Below are positions 16,413 through 24,616 of a DNA stretch of 36,506 nucleotides, in pieces (within the stretch, counting starts at the first letter, position 1; each line of letters begins with the position of its first letter). This DNA is from Methanomicrobiaceae archaeon (GTDB lineage: Archaea; Halobacteriota; Methanomicrobia; Methanomicrobiales; Methanomicrobiaceae), in contig JAFGNT010000022.1 in assembly GCA_016926855.1 (NCBI GenBank), positions 1 through 36,506 on the forward strand, read 5' to 3'. Position numbers and translations under genes: made by a program. The notes beneath the pieces are model-generated. The model saw nothing but the letters and a program-made list of their open reading frames with translations, was not told the DNA's origin and ran no database searches.

Positions 16413-18051
16413 ACTCCAGCAGATCCGCGACCGGTGAGGGGCCGGCAACGGCCAGGAACTCTTCACGGGTCAGAAACGGCCGCTTCATGGCGATCTTTGC
16501 CGCCTTTTTTTTACCGACGCCGGGCAGCCATTTCAGGGCGGACAGCGGAAGCGTATTCACGCGCACCGGACAGGGCAGTGCCGTAACGGACCGCATCCCC
16601 CACCCGATAACCACCGCGTCCGTGACCATGGCTTTCGTAAGATGAAGGGGAAAGCCGACGAGGATCGGGTATGATCCCATCTGGCGCCCGAGCGAGAGTG
16701 TCCCTGGCTCTTCGATGATGACGCCCCGGAGCACGGTGCCTTCCGGAAAGACGGCGTGAAGCATCGGTGTGTCAAAATTCGTCCTGACATACTCCTTGAA
16801 CTGCCGGAACCGCGCCGCATGCCTGCCCAGCGTGTTGTCGTCATACGCTGGCGTGCCTTCAAACGGCATCAGCTGCCGGATATTCACCCGTCTTACAAGC
16901 AGCCCCGCGGCAAGCACCCGGTTGAGAAAGGCCTCGTTCGCATCGAAGGTGGCCGGCGTCTCCCCGGCAAGGCCGATGACGAAATTCAGGCCGGGAAGCA
17001 GGTCGGGAACACCCTGACGCCGCTGTGCACCGACTTCGTTGACGATCTCAATCGCCCGGAACACCTGCTCGGGGGAGGCCTTGAGGTTGTTTGCCCGTAT
17101 CACCGCAGGATCGGCGGTCTCCATCCCGAACGCGGCGGTATCTCCCGGCGTATGCCCGTCCACGATCACCTGCAGGGCGTCGCGTGCGGCATCCTCGTGG
17201 CGGGCGATGGTGCCCGGGTTGATATTGTCGATGTGCAGTGTTTTCAGGCCCGGTGCCGCCTCCCGGATGCCGGTGAACAGACCTTCGAGGAGATCGGGAC
17301 GCGGCGTCGGGAACTCCCCCCCGGCCGTTCCGAACGCAAGAAGGTCCGGCTGGCGGCCGAGGCGGAAATGGACCGCTCCGGCTGCCGCAAGGGCCGCCAC
17401 TTCCCCGCAAACTCCCGCAACCGACCGGTACCGGGGAAGGCCGTAGAGCGGTTCGGTGCAGAAGGAGCAGCCGCCGGCAACAGCGCGGGAGCAGCCGCGG
17501 GCGGTCTCGAGTTCGCACATGACATGAGGAAACGACGGGTGCTGCCGCACGATCCCGCTCCCGAGCACGCTCCACCGGTCGATGGCGCGGTAATCAAGGA
17601 CGCCGGACGCCTCTTTCTCCTGCAGAAGGGCGTCAAGCGACGATGCCACCTCATTCCCGAACACGGCATCGAATCCTGATACGGCCTGCCGGACCGCCTT
17701 TTCGCCGCCGGAGCGTGCGTATCCGAAGGTGATCGGCCCGCCGATGGCACTCACCGGATGCCGGAGCATACTCCCGATCTGGCGGATCTCGGTAAGGGAC
17801 GCAGGAGTTCCGCCGAGGTACTTCCCGGGAACAGTCACGCCCGCGATCAGGAGCACGAGCGACGCCGCATCGAGGCGGGCGAGGCGGGCAGGATCGTCGC
17901 GGAGCGTATCGATGGTGACGTACGACACGGTGTACCCGTGCTCCAGAAGGACCCCTGCCGTATACCGGATATAGGGGGAGAGATAGGGCGGAACCCCGAA
18001 GCAGGCGGGTTCGTCGACGTATCCGTCGATAATCACCGCATCAGAGGTCAT
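16399..18051 (-). CDS. radical SAM protein with C-terminal helix-hairpin-helix (COG1031-like)
   Basis: A 550-aa protein from the ATG at 18051 (MTSDAVIIDGYVDEPACF), which overlaps the mptE end by 11 bp. A longer reading from 18267 adds 72 residues antisense-like to mptE and is rejected. The N-terminal part resembles a Rossmann, B12-binding-like domain. The cluster cysteines are 187, 195 and 198, spaced CX7CX2C rather than the usual CX3CX2C. Residues 500-550 contain a helix-hairpin-helix (LKWLPGVGKKKAAKIAMK), a nucleic-acid-binding element. The architecture matches an archaeal family of unknown reaction, perhaps RNA or DNA modification. Confidence 0.85.
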   Translation of the reverse strand: MTSDAVIIDGYVDEPACFGVPPYLSPYIRYTAGVLLEHGYTVSYVTIDTLRDDPARLARLDAASLVLLIAGVTVPGKYLGGTPASLTEIRQIGSMLRHPVSAIGGPITFGYARSGGEKAVRQAVSGFDAVFGNEVASSLDALLQEKEASGVLDYRAIDRWSVLGSGIVRQHPSFPHVMCELETARGCSRAVAGGCSFCTEPLYGLPRYRSVAGVCGEVAALAAAGAVHFRLGRQPDLLAFGTAGGEFPTPRPDLLEGLFTGIREAAPGLKTLHIDNINPGTIARHEDAARDALQVIVDGHTPGDTAAFGMETADPAVIRANNLKASPEQVFRAIEIVNEVGAQRRQGVPDLLPGLNFVIGLAGETPATFDANEAFLNRVLAAGLLVRRVNIRQLMPFEGTPAYDDNTLGRHAARFRQFKEYVRTNFDTPMLHAVFPEGTVLRGVIIEEPGTLSLGRQMGSYPILVGFPLHLTKAMVTDAVVIGWGMRSVTALPCPVRVNTLPLSALKWLPGVGKKKAAKIAMKRPFLTREEFLAVAGPSPVADLLEFTLP

Positions 18052-18661
18052 GGCCAAGCAGCCCCAGAAGGCGCCGTGCCCAGGAGAGTTTCCCGCGCTT
18101 GACAGGGTCGGCACCCGGATCGTCGCAGTCAAATCCGATGATGGAGACAGATCGGGCCCCGAGTTCGTGTGCGGCAAAGACCGCACGGTCGCCGTCCGTA
18201 AACCCGCCGAAGTTATAAACGCCGGGAAGGGGGCGGGCCTGCGTCGTGGCGACAAACGGCCCGTCAAACCGTGGCACCCAGCTGGTGAGCAGGCGGATAT
18301 TATCTCCGTGGGCGTGCACGACCATGACGGTCCCTTTCCGGTTCATCTCACAAAACGTGTCCGTCGCACCATCGAGATCCGTAAAGACTGCACCGGGAAG
18401 GATGCCGTGAGCGTACAGCACGTCAGCGGCAGCGTCTGCGGCAAAGACGGTGCCCCCGATCAGAGAAAGCTCGCGGGAAAGGCACGGGGCGTTTCCGCAG
18501 ACGGTCACGTCCTGTCCCCGGCACAGGCCGGCAAGGAGAGAGCAGTCGTCCCGGGGGGCGAGGGCTGCAAGCACCCGCGCCGCCTCCTCGTCATCCTCCC
18601 GGTCAAACCCGAAATAGTCGAGGATGGCAGTGTAATGCGGCTCCCATTCCTCAAACCTCAT
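18041..18661 (-). CDS. mptE: 6-hydroxymethyl-7,8-dihydropterin pyrophosphokinase MptE
   Basis: Makes the pterin diphosphate used for tetrahydromethanopterin, the C1 carrier of methanogenesis. The 206-aa protein shows the DUF115/MptE pattern: VTVCGNAPCL, GAVFTDLDGATD, VVHAHGDN, and NFGGFTDGDRAV followed by FDCDDPGADPVKRGKLSWA. It overlaps the upstream RCK-DHH gene and the downstream radical SAM gene by 11 bp each, so it is the middle of a tight operon. Confidence 0.9.
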   Translation of the reverse strand: MRFEEWEPHYTAILDYFGFDREDDEEAARVLAALAPRDDCSLLAGLCRGQDVTVCGNAPCLSRELSLIGGTVFAADAAADVLYAHGILPGAVFTDLDGATDTFCEMNRKGTVMVVHAHGDNIRLLTSWVPRFDGPFVATTQARPLPGVYNFGGFTDGDRAVFAAHELGARSVSIIGFDCDDPGADPVKRGKLSWARRLLGLLGHDL

Positions 18662-20114
18662 TCGTTTCCTCGTCCTCGATTCCCACGATTTTCATGAACT
18701 TCCTGAGGATTGGATCGATGACAAGTGCAAGGAGCTCTTCCTTGTTTTTTACCATGGAAAAAGTAGTAAGCGGGAGAGTCGCCGCCGCCATCGTGGCATG
18801 GCCGCCCGCCTCGCCGATGTCGGAGAACGCCTCGTGCATCACGTTCCCGATATGCAGCCGGATGTCCTTGTTGCGGGCGGAAAGGGTGATTGCCACGTCG
18901 GTGATGCCGTAGACGAGCGCCGTGTTCACCCCTTCGAGGTTGATGAGAAGGTCCGCCGCCTGCGGCACGGCGTCCCGGTTTCGCACATACCCGATGTTGG
19001 AGAAGAGATAGCCATTCCGGATCCTGCGGTTCCGGATCGCATTCCCGAGCACGTCGAGCGTCTCCTGCCCCATCGAGGGCGATGTGATGCGGCCGAGCAG
19101 TTCGGCATCGGTCAGCGGCAGGAGGAATGCGGCAAAATGCAGATCCGACGGAGTGGTGTTGCGGGAAAAGTCACGCGTATCCGCCCTGATACCGTACAGA
19201 AGTGCGGTTGCAACGTTTTTCTCGACAGGAATATCGAGCTCCTGCAGGTACTGTGTGAAAATGCTCGCCGTGGCGCCAAGGCCGGGTCGGATATCAAAAA
19301 AGTCGGCATTCGGGACCGCATCCCCATAGTGATGATGGTCGACAATGATGCTGATGTGAGTGTCCTTTTCGAGAGCGTTGTTGACGCCCGGGGCGGGTGC
19401 GTCCACCAGCGCAATATGGCTGCATTCTGCGAGCGCCTCCGGGGTCAGGCGCTCCATCTTAATATCGAGGAGGTTTACAAAAGCCCGGTTCTCCTGGTGC
19501 CCGATATTGCCGTCATAAAAAATCCGGCACTCGATCCTGCCGTCGGTCGCATCCTTTGCAACCGAACAGAGTGCCATTGCGCTCGAGATGGCGTCCGGGT
19601 CGGGATTCGCATGAGTGACGATCCCGAGCGTTCCTTCCCACGAGGCGAGAATATTGTAGAGGCGCCGTGCCAGCCGTGACGAGCGCAGTTTTCTGATATG
19701 GTGCACCGCGGTTCTGGCGATTACTTCCTGCGGATAGAGCACGATATCGGCACCCGCCTGTTCCAGCAGCCCGACGCTGACCGGGTCCAGGGCACGCGCT
19801 ATGACATACGTGGAAGGGTATTTCTCCTTGATGGTCTTGACGGCGGCAAGGTTTGCCTCCTTGTCGCTGGAGAGCACGAATACGACGCCCGGCACCGGCA
19901 GCCCGTCCAGCAGCGCCGAATCCTTGAGATCGCGGGTTATTGCATCGTATTTTTGATCCCGCAGGTCTTCGACCCGCTTTTCATCGTGATCGATGATGAG
20001 GATATCTTCCGTTTCTTTCAGGAGTTCGTCCACGACGTTGTACCCGATGCTCCCACACCCGAGTATGATATATTTGATTTTTGGTGTAGCTCCATTCGGA
20101 GGCGTATCAGGCAT
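18651..20114 (-). CDS. RCK-N/DHH-DHHA1 fusion phosphoesterase
   Basis: Residues about 12-130 form a Rossmann RCK-N (TrkA-N) domain with the dinucleotide motif GCGSIG. Residues from about 160 form a DHH phosphoesterase with HANPDPD (about 168-174), a DAP Asp (about 238) and DHHHYGD (about 259-265), and a DHHA1 domain with GGH near residue 442. DHH enzymes of this kind cleave small nucleotides such as nanoRNA or cyclic di-AMP; the RCK domain may sense a nucleotide. There are no membrane helices. The start is the ATG at 20114, because GTGATC before it matches the 16S tail; a GTG at 20123 lies inside that site. It is the first gene of the operon with mptE. Confidence 0.9.
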   Translation of the reverse strand: MPDTPPNGATPKIKYIILGCGSIGYNVVDELLKETEDILIIDHDEKRVEDLRDQKYDAITRDLKDSALLDGLPVPGVVFVLSSDKEANLAAVKTIKEKYPSTYVIARALDPVSVGLLEQAGADIVLYPQEVIARTAVHHIRKLRSSRLARRLYNILASWEGTLGIVTHANPDPDAISSAMALCSVAKDATDGRIECRIFYDGNIGHQENRAFVNLLDIKMERLTPEALAECSHIALVDAPAPGVNNALEKDTHISIIVDHHHYGDAVPNADFFDIRPGLGATASIFTQYLQELDIPVEKNVATALLYGIRADTRDFSRNTTPSDLHFAAFLLPLTDAELLGRITSPSMGQETLDVLGNAIRNRRIRNGYLFSNIGYVRNRDAVPQAADLLINLEGVNTALVYGITDVAITLSARNKDIRLHIGNVMHEAFSDIGEAGGHATMAAATLPLTTFSMVKNKEELLALVIDPILRKFMKIVGIEDEETNEV

Positions 20115-20138
20115 ATAGATCACGTGTACCGTATCAGC

Positions 20139-20151
20139 ATATTAAAGTTCA
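20139..20151 (-). promoter_or_regulatory. TATA element of the RCK-DHH operon
   Basis: On the minus strand GAACTTTAATATG lies about 30 bases before the ATG at 20114. It is a good TATA match in an otherwise GC-rich setting and leaves just enough leader for the GTGATC ribosome site. Confidence 0.5.
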
Positions 20152-20218
20152 GATAACGAAAAATCCAATACGAAAGGTTTATTCTCTCGCCACCACTATG
20201 TTTGAGAGTCATTTTAAT

Positions 20219-20292
20219 GGGCCTGTAGCTTAGTCAGGCAGAGCGACGGACTCTTAATCCGTAGGCCAGGGGTTCAATTCCCTTCAGGCCCG
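20219..20292 (+). tRNA. tRNA-Lys (anticodon CTT)
   Basis: A complete cloverleaf: acceptor GGGCCTG (20219-20225) pairs with CAGGCCC (20285-20291), D stem GCTT/GAGC, anticodon stem ACGGA/TCCGT around the loop CTCTTAA (anticodon CTT), five-base variable loop, T stem AGGGG/CCCTT (one G-T) with loop TTCAATT, and discriminator G. No CCA is encoded and no intron is seen. An upstream GAAAGGTTTATT (20172-20183) can serve as BRE/TATA. Confidence 0.95.
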
Positions 20293-20313
20293 TTTACACA
20301 ACCATTCGCACCG

Positions 20314-21204
20314 TCATTTCCCGATCTTGACAAGCATTTCCTCGAGGCTCGGGTACTTTGACTCGATTTTCCGAACCCTGCCGTTGCCTTCCGCTATGCA
20401 GGCGGTCACTTCGTTGAGTGCGTCGACGTCATGCACGACGGCGATGTACACTCCGTGCTCCTCGCGGAATTCCAGCACACCCGTGAGGCAGCGGGTATCG
20501 TCCATCGTGAAGTGGATCTCGTAGGTCAGGGTTCCGAACGTCTCCCTCAGTTCGTCCATGGTCCCGAACGCGACCTCCTTTCCCCGCCGCAGGATCATGA
20601 CCTTGTCGCAGATCTCCTCCACCTGGTACAGGTTGTGGGCAGAGAGCACGATCGTCTTCTTCTCCCGTGTACGGAGGTCCCGTAAGTACTCGCTGATATA
20701 CCGTGACGTCATCGGATCAAGCCCCGAGGTCGGTTCGTCATAGATGAGGAGGGAGGGTTTGTGAATGAGCGAGCGGGCGATCGCCACTTTCCGGCGCATC
20801 CCCTTTGATAGCTCCCCGATCCGCTTTCCGCTCGCCTCAAGGGAGAGGGAAGAGAGGAGAACGTCCGACCTCTCATTGATCGTTGCACGGTCGAGGCCGT
20901 ATATCTCGCCGAAAAAGGTGAGGTATGCGTCGGGCGTCATGGTTTCGTAGAGCCTTGATTCCTCGGGGAGATACCCGAGTTTCTCTTTCAGGACGTCCGG
21001 GTGGGCGACCACGTCGATGCTGTCGATGTGGTAGGTCCCGGACGTGGGTGCCATCAGGCCCGCAAGAATTTTCAGGAGTGTCGTCTTCCCCGCACCGTTG
21101 TGCCCGATCACGCCGAATATCCCGTGCTCCTCGAGGTCGAAACTGACACCGTCGAGAGCGGCAGACCCGTTGTATTTCTTCACAAGCGAACGGGCGTGAA
21201 TCAT
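20314..21204 (-). CDS. ABC transporter ATP-binding protein (ABC-2 exporter type)
   Basis: A 296-aa ATPase with Walker A GHNGAGKTT, Q-loop region GYLPEESRLYETMTP, signature LSKGM, Walker B LLIYDEPTSGLDP and switch His in LSAHN. The last 70 residues form the small C-terminal domain seen in CcmA/NatA-type exporters. It lies divergently, 153 bp from two ABC-2 permease genes, and most likely powers them. The substrate is unknown. The order (ATPase apart, on the other strand) is unusual for a three-gene exporter. Confidence 0.92.
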   Translation of the reverse strand: MIHARSLVKKYNGSAALDGVSFDLEEHGIFGVIGHNGAGKTTLLKILAGLMAPTSGTYHIDSIDVVAHPDVLKEKLGYLPEESRLYETMTPDAYLTFFGEIYGLDRATINERSDVLLSSLSLEASGKRIGELSKGMRRKVAIARSLIHKPSLLIYDEPTSGLDPMTSRYISEYLRDLRTREKKTIVLSAHNLYQVEEICDKVMILRRGKEVAFGTMDELRETFGTLTYEIHFTMDDTRCLTGVLEFREEHGVYIAVVHDVDALNEVTACIAEGNGRVRKIESKYPSLEEMLVKIGK

Positions 21205-21258
21205 AATCGTCGTGTGTAACTATTTCGTACCCGTACATAACAGTTTCGTGTAACGCCG

Positions 21259-21285
21259 GTACCGGGCTTTTTTCCTGTACCGGGC
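21259..21285. repeat. direct repeats in the divergent ABC promoter region
   Basis: GTACCGGGC occurs at 21259-21267 and again at 21277-21285, 18 bp apart, in the 153-bp gap between the divergent ATPase and permease genes. The spacing of nearly two helical turns would put both copies on one face of the DNA, as expected for a regulator binding site. An A/T element (CTAAATACC, 21321-21329) before the permease ATG fits a leaderless promoter. Confidence 0.4.
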
Positions 21286-21357
21286 ACTATAGGCGGTTTT
21301 TTTCGCAGGAAACCTCAATGACTAAATACCAGTATCCCCAACAGCACGAATACCCAT

Positions 21358-23166
21358 ATGCGCGAAACGCTGCTCGCTGTCTGGACGATTGCACGATGGG
21401 AAGTCGCACGATCGATTACTACGATGAGCCGCGATGTGCTGCCCATCGCAATCGCCCTCTTCGTGCTGCTCGTGGCGGTGACGGGATTCGCATCACAGAG
21501 CGGAGTCCACCTGCAGGACGGCATGTACAACCTCGGAATCGACGATCCGGGTGCCGCACGCATTTTTGCCGGTGACGAGAGGTTTGCCGTGTACCAGGCC
21601 GACGCCGCCACCCTGATGGCGGCACAGGGCACCTTTGACCTGATCATCATAGACGGCAGGGTTTCCACTCCCGAAACAGAGAAGGGGCGGTCAGCACTCC
21701 GTGCTCTGTCCCGGGACTATACCCGGTACGAGGCGTTCGTGTTCAACCAGCAGGAGGATCTCTTCGCTGCATACCCGCTCTGGATCGACTCGCTCGAAGT
21801 GAAGAGCGAACTGGATTTCATCGCCACCCAGAGCGGCCAGCCGGTCGGCGCAGGACTCTACGGACGGCGCCGGCCGGTACCGGACGGGCCCGTGCTCCCG
21901 GTCGCCCCGCCCTCGGCAACGATTGACGTTTCCCGGGAAGACCTCAGGCGGGACCTGATCGCAGGTGCCGGCACGGATAGCCAGATCTCCCGGTACAGCG
22001 ACATCCTCTCCCCCGACACAGGACCCGGGACGTTCAAGACACCGTCACAGCTCTCCCCTCCGCTGCCGTTCGACTCGATCATTCTTGTCTTCGTCTTCAT
22101 CTTCCCCCTCTACTTCACGTCGCAGTTCTTCATGATGAGCATCATGAACGAGCGGGTGGAGCGGAGGGGTGAGATTCTCCTCTCCACACCTTTAAAACCA
22201 TGGCAGATCATCGTCGGAAAGGCGCTCCCGTATCTCGTAGTCATGCTCGGCGTCTCCGCGATACTTGCACTCATCAACAGCGCACCTCTCATCATCCTTC
22301 TGCCGCTCCTGCCGGTGATCCTCTTCTTCCTCGCGAACGCCCTCATCATCGGGATGGTGGCACGCAGCTTCAAGGAGCTCTCGTTTGTCTCGATCTTCTT
22401 CTCCACCATCGCGACGTCGTACCTCTTCTTCCCGAGCATCTTCGCAAACGTCCATGTCATCAGCCTGATCTCCCCCCTGACCCTGATCGTCCTCCAGATG
22501 CAGGGCGACGGATTTACGGCGACCGATTATATGTACTCGACCTCGCTCTTCTGGCTGACGAGCGCGGTGCTCTTCTATGTCGGCACCGTCAACTTCACCG
22601 AGGAGCGCCTCTTCACGCTCCACACCCTCACCACCCGCATCCGCGAGTTCATCGGGACGAGTATCTCGCTCTCCCGCCCGTACACCTCGCTCTTCCTTAT
22701 CAGCCTCTTTTCCATTCCCTTCGTCTTCATGGCGCAGCTGATGATGCTCGTACTCCTCTTCAACCTGCCGATGCCCCTGTCGCTGATCGTGCTGCTCGTT
22801 GGTGCGGCATTCATCGAGGAACTTGCCAAATCGATCGGTGTGTACACGCTCGTCGCAAACATCCCGGATTTCTTCTCGTGGAAACGGGTCGTCGCTGCAT
22901 CCGCGGCTGTGGCGGCAGGGTTCCTCATCGGGGAGAAGACGCTCCTGTTCGCAACGCTTGCGCAGATCTCGGACTCCATTTTCGGAGCCGTACTGTTTGC
23001 GAGCCTGCAGGTGCTCTGGATCCCCTTAACACTCCACTTCATCGGAATTTTCGTTACCGCCGCGGTGCTCCGGACGTGGGGGCGGCGGGCGTATCTCCCG
23101 GGGCTCATCGCTGCAACCGTTATACACACGCTCTATAACCTCTCGTTTATTCTGGGGTGGATCTGA
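21358..23166 (+). CDS. ABC-2 permease fused to a PrsW-like intramembrane protease domain
   Basis: A 602-aa membrane protein. Residues 1 to about 440 are an ABC-2 permease of NatB type: one N-terminal helix (27-46), a large external domain (about 50-235), then several helices with the coupling segment NERVERRGEILLSTPLKPWQI. Residues about 455-602 look like PrsW-family glutamic-type intramembrane proteases: FIEELAKSI with Glu487, Glu488 and Lys491 (EExxK), GFLIGEK with Glu526, His560 and His590. All positions expected for that active site are present. It could process the exported substrate or another membrane protein. The next permease overlaps it by one base (TGATG). Confidence 0.82.
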   Translation: MRETLLAVWTIARWEVARSITTMSRDVLPIAIALFVLLVAVTGFASQSGVHLQDGMYNLGIDDPGAARIFAGDERFAVYQADAATLMAAQGTFDLIIIDGRVSTPETEKGRSALRALSRDYTRYEAFVFNQQEDLFAAYPLWIDSLEVKSELDFIATQSGQPVGAGLYGRRRPVPDGPVLPVAPPSATIDVSREDLRRDLIAGAGTDSQISRYSDILSPDTGPGTFKTPSQLSPPLPFDSIILVFVFIFPLYFTSQFFMMSIMNERVERRGEILLSTPLKPWQIIVGKALPYLVVMLGVSAILALINSAPLIILLPLLPVILFFLANALIIGMVARSFKELSFVSIFFSTIATSYLFFPSIFANVHVISLISPLTLIVLQMQGDGFTATDYMYSTSLFWLTSAVLFYVGTVNFTEERLFTLHTLTTRIREFIGTSISLSRPYTSLFLISLFSIPFVFMAQLMMLVLLFNLPMPLSLIVLLVGAAFIEELAKSIGVYTLVANIPDFFSWKRVVAASAAVAAGFLIGEKTLLFATLAQISDSIFGAVLFASLQVLWIPLTLHFIGIFVTAAVLRTWGRRAYLPGLIAATVIHTLYNLSFILGWI

Positions 23167-24245
23167 TGAACGCACGCCACGCAGGGATCATTACAAAAAA
23201 GGAGCTGAAGGGACTGTATAACGAAAAAACCATTATTCTTGCGATACTGCTCCAGCTCTTCATCGCCATGTTCTCCTCGTTCCTGATGGTTGGACTGGCG
23301 TCCATGTACGACCCCGACTCGGTGGGACGGCTTTCCACAATCCGATACCCCGTCGCATATACCGGTGAAGACAGCCCGCTCTTCGGGTACTTAAGCGCAC
23401 GGGAGGACCTCATCGTGTATCGGATGGAACTCGATACCGCCGTCGCGGCGCTCGGAGAACGCAAACTCGGCGCGGTCGTGTGGGCACCGGATACGGCACC
23501 GGATGCGGACGATCCCATTAAAATAACGCTCTATACCATCCAGAACGACATCCAGGCGACCGTCATAAATGTCAAACTCAAAGAAGTCTTTCTCGAGTAC
23601 GAAAGCGATCTCCGGGACATCCGGGCTCCCCGGCTTGACGTGCGGCCTCTCCCGCTTGAGATCCCGCCGTCCGAACCGGGCAGCAACTTCTATGAATTCG
23701 TATACGGGCTCCTGATACCGCTCCTCGTCTTCATGCCCGCCATCATTTCATCGGCCCTCATTATCGACCTGATCACGGAGGAGTACCAGCACGACACGCT
23801 CGAGACGCTGATGTCCACGCCGGTGACATTTACCGAGATGATCTGGGGGAAGGTCGCCGCATGTCTTGTCATCGTTCCCGTCCAGTCGGCTGCGTGGCTC
23901 CTCCTCCTGGTTGTAAACGGCATCGCGATAGCAAATGCCATCCCGATTCTCCTGCATGTCACTGCCGGATCGATGGTGCTGATCCTGCTCGGAGCGATAA
24001 CCGCGCTCCACTACCGGGATAGGACCAACGCCCAGTTTATCTTCTCCACGGGGCTGGTGGTCGTAATCCTCTTCGTGCTCGCGCTCCCCTATAATCCCCT
24101 CAACCTGATCGTCCGCCTCTCGGTCGATGCAATCGGGGCGGAGCACTGGCTGATCCTTCTGGCAGTCATTGCGTTTACGGCCATAGCATCCATAGCCACG
24201 GACCGGTACGCGGCACGGATCGGGACACGGATTTTCCAGAAGTAG
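23166..24245 (+). CDS. ABC-2 type permease
   Basis: A 359-aa partner permease: an N-terminal helix (about 20-42), an external domain of about 150 residues, then five or six helices starting near residue 180, with the ABC-2 coupling segment EEYQHDTLETLMSTPVT. The start is the ATG at 23166 overlapping the upstream stop as TGATG, with GGTGGATC upstream as ribosome site; a GTG at 23157 adds three residues and is less likely. With the preceding fusion permease and the divergent ATPase it makes a complete heterodimeric exporter. Confidence 0.88.
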   Translation: MNARHAGIITKKELKGLYNEKTIILAILLQLFIAMFSSFLMVGLASMYDPDSVGRLSTIRYPVAYTGEDSPLFGYLSAREDLIVYRMELDTAVAALGERKLGAVVWAPDTAPDADDPIKITLYTIQNDIQATVINVKLKEVFLEYESDLRDIRAPRLDVRPLPLEIPPSEPGSNFYEFVYGLLIPLLVFMPAIISSALIIDLITEEYQHDTLETLMSTPVTFTEMIWGKVAACLVIVPVQSAAWLLLLVVNGIAIANAIPILLHVTAGSMVLILLGAITALHYRDRTNAQFIFSTGLVVVILFVLALPYNPLNLIVRLSVDAIGAEHWLILLAVIAFTAIASIATDRYAARIGTRIFQK

Positions 24246-24257
24246 TCACCACGGGGA

Positions 24258-24486
24258 TTACCGCCTCAGCCTCGCATGGATGGGCCGAGCCGTAAGGTAG
24301 ACACGCGCGGCATAGGAAGAGGCAACGAAGGCCACGCCGGTGACCGCCAGCGAAAGGACGGGGATTATTAGTGTGCGTTTGTACGAGCCGGCCGCCTTGT
24401 CCGCATCGATCTCCGGATCGGTCAGCGGGACAGCAAGGGCATGCCGCCATCCCACGGCCACGCAGTCGGGCAGCCTGCCCGTCACC
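24258..24486 (-). CDS. putative small membrane protein
   Basis: The 371-bp gap between the ABC permease and larC contains a minus-strand frame with GC-rich third positions typical of this genome. From the ATG at 24486 it reads MVTGRLPDCVAVGW, an acidic stretch (DPEIDADKAA) and one membrane helix (TLIIPVLSLAVTGVAFVASS), about 75 aa. The frame stays open further upstream to 24623 without an obvious start, and there is no clear ribosome site. A plus-strand frame over the same bases also has a hydrophobic stretch, so coding is not certain. No family is recognised. Confidence 0.3.
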
Positions 24487-24616
24487 ATTGCCACGGCGCT
24501 CGCCGGCCTCGCCGTATGTGTGGTTGCGATCCGGCGTCGTACCTGATTCTCTCTTTTTTTCGCGGTGCAGAATAATAATCCGGGAATACGGGTTGACACC
24601 GAGTGAAACCCGCGGT

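Noticed and set aside
18052..18267. 72-residue N-terminal extension of the radical SAM protein
   Set aside because: It lies wholly within mptE in another frame, and the family-like start MTSDAVIIDGY is at 18051.
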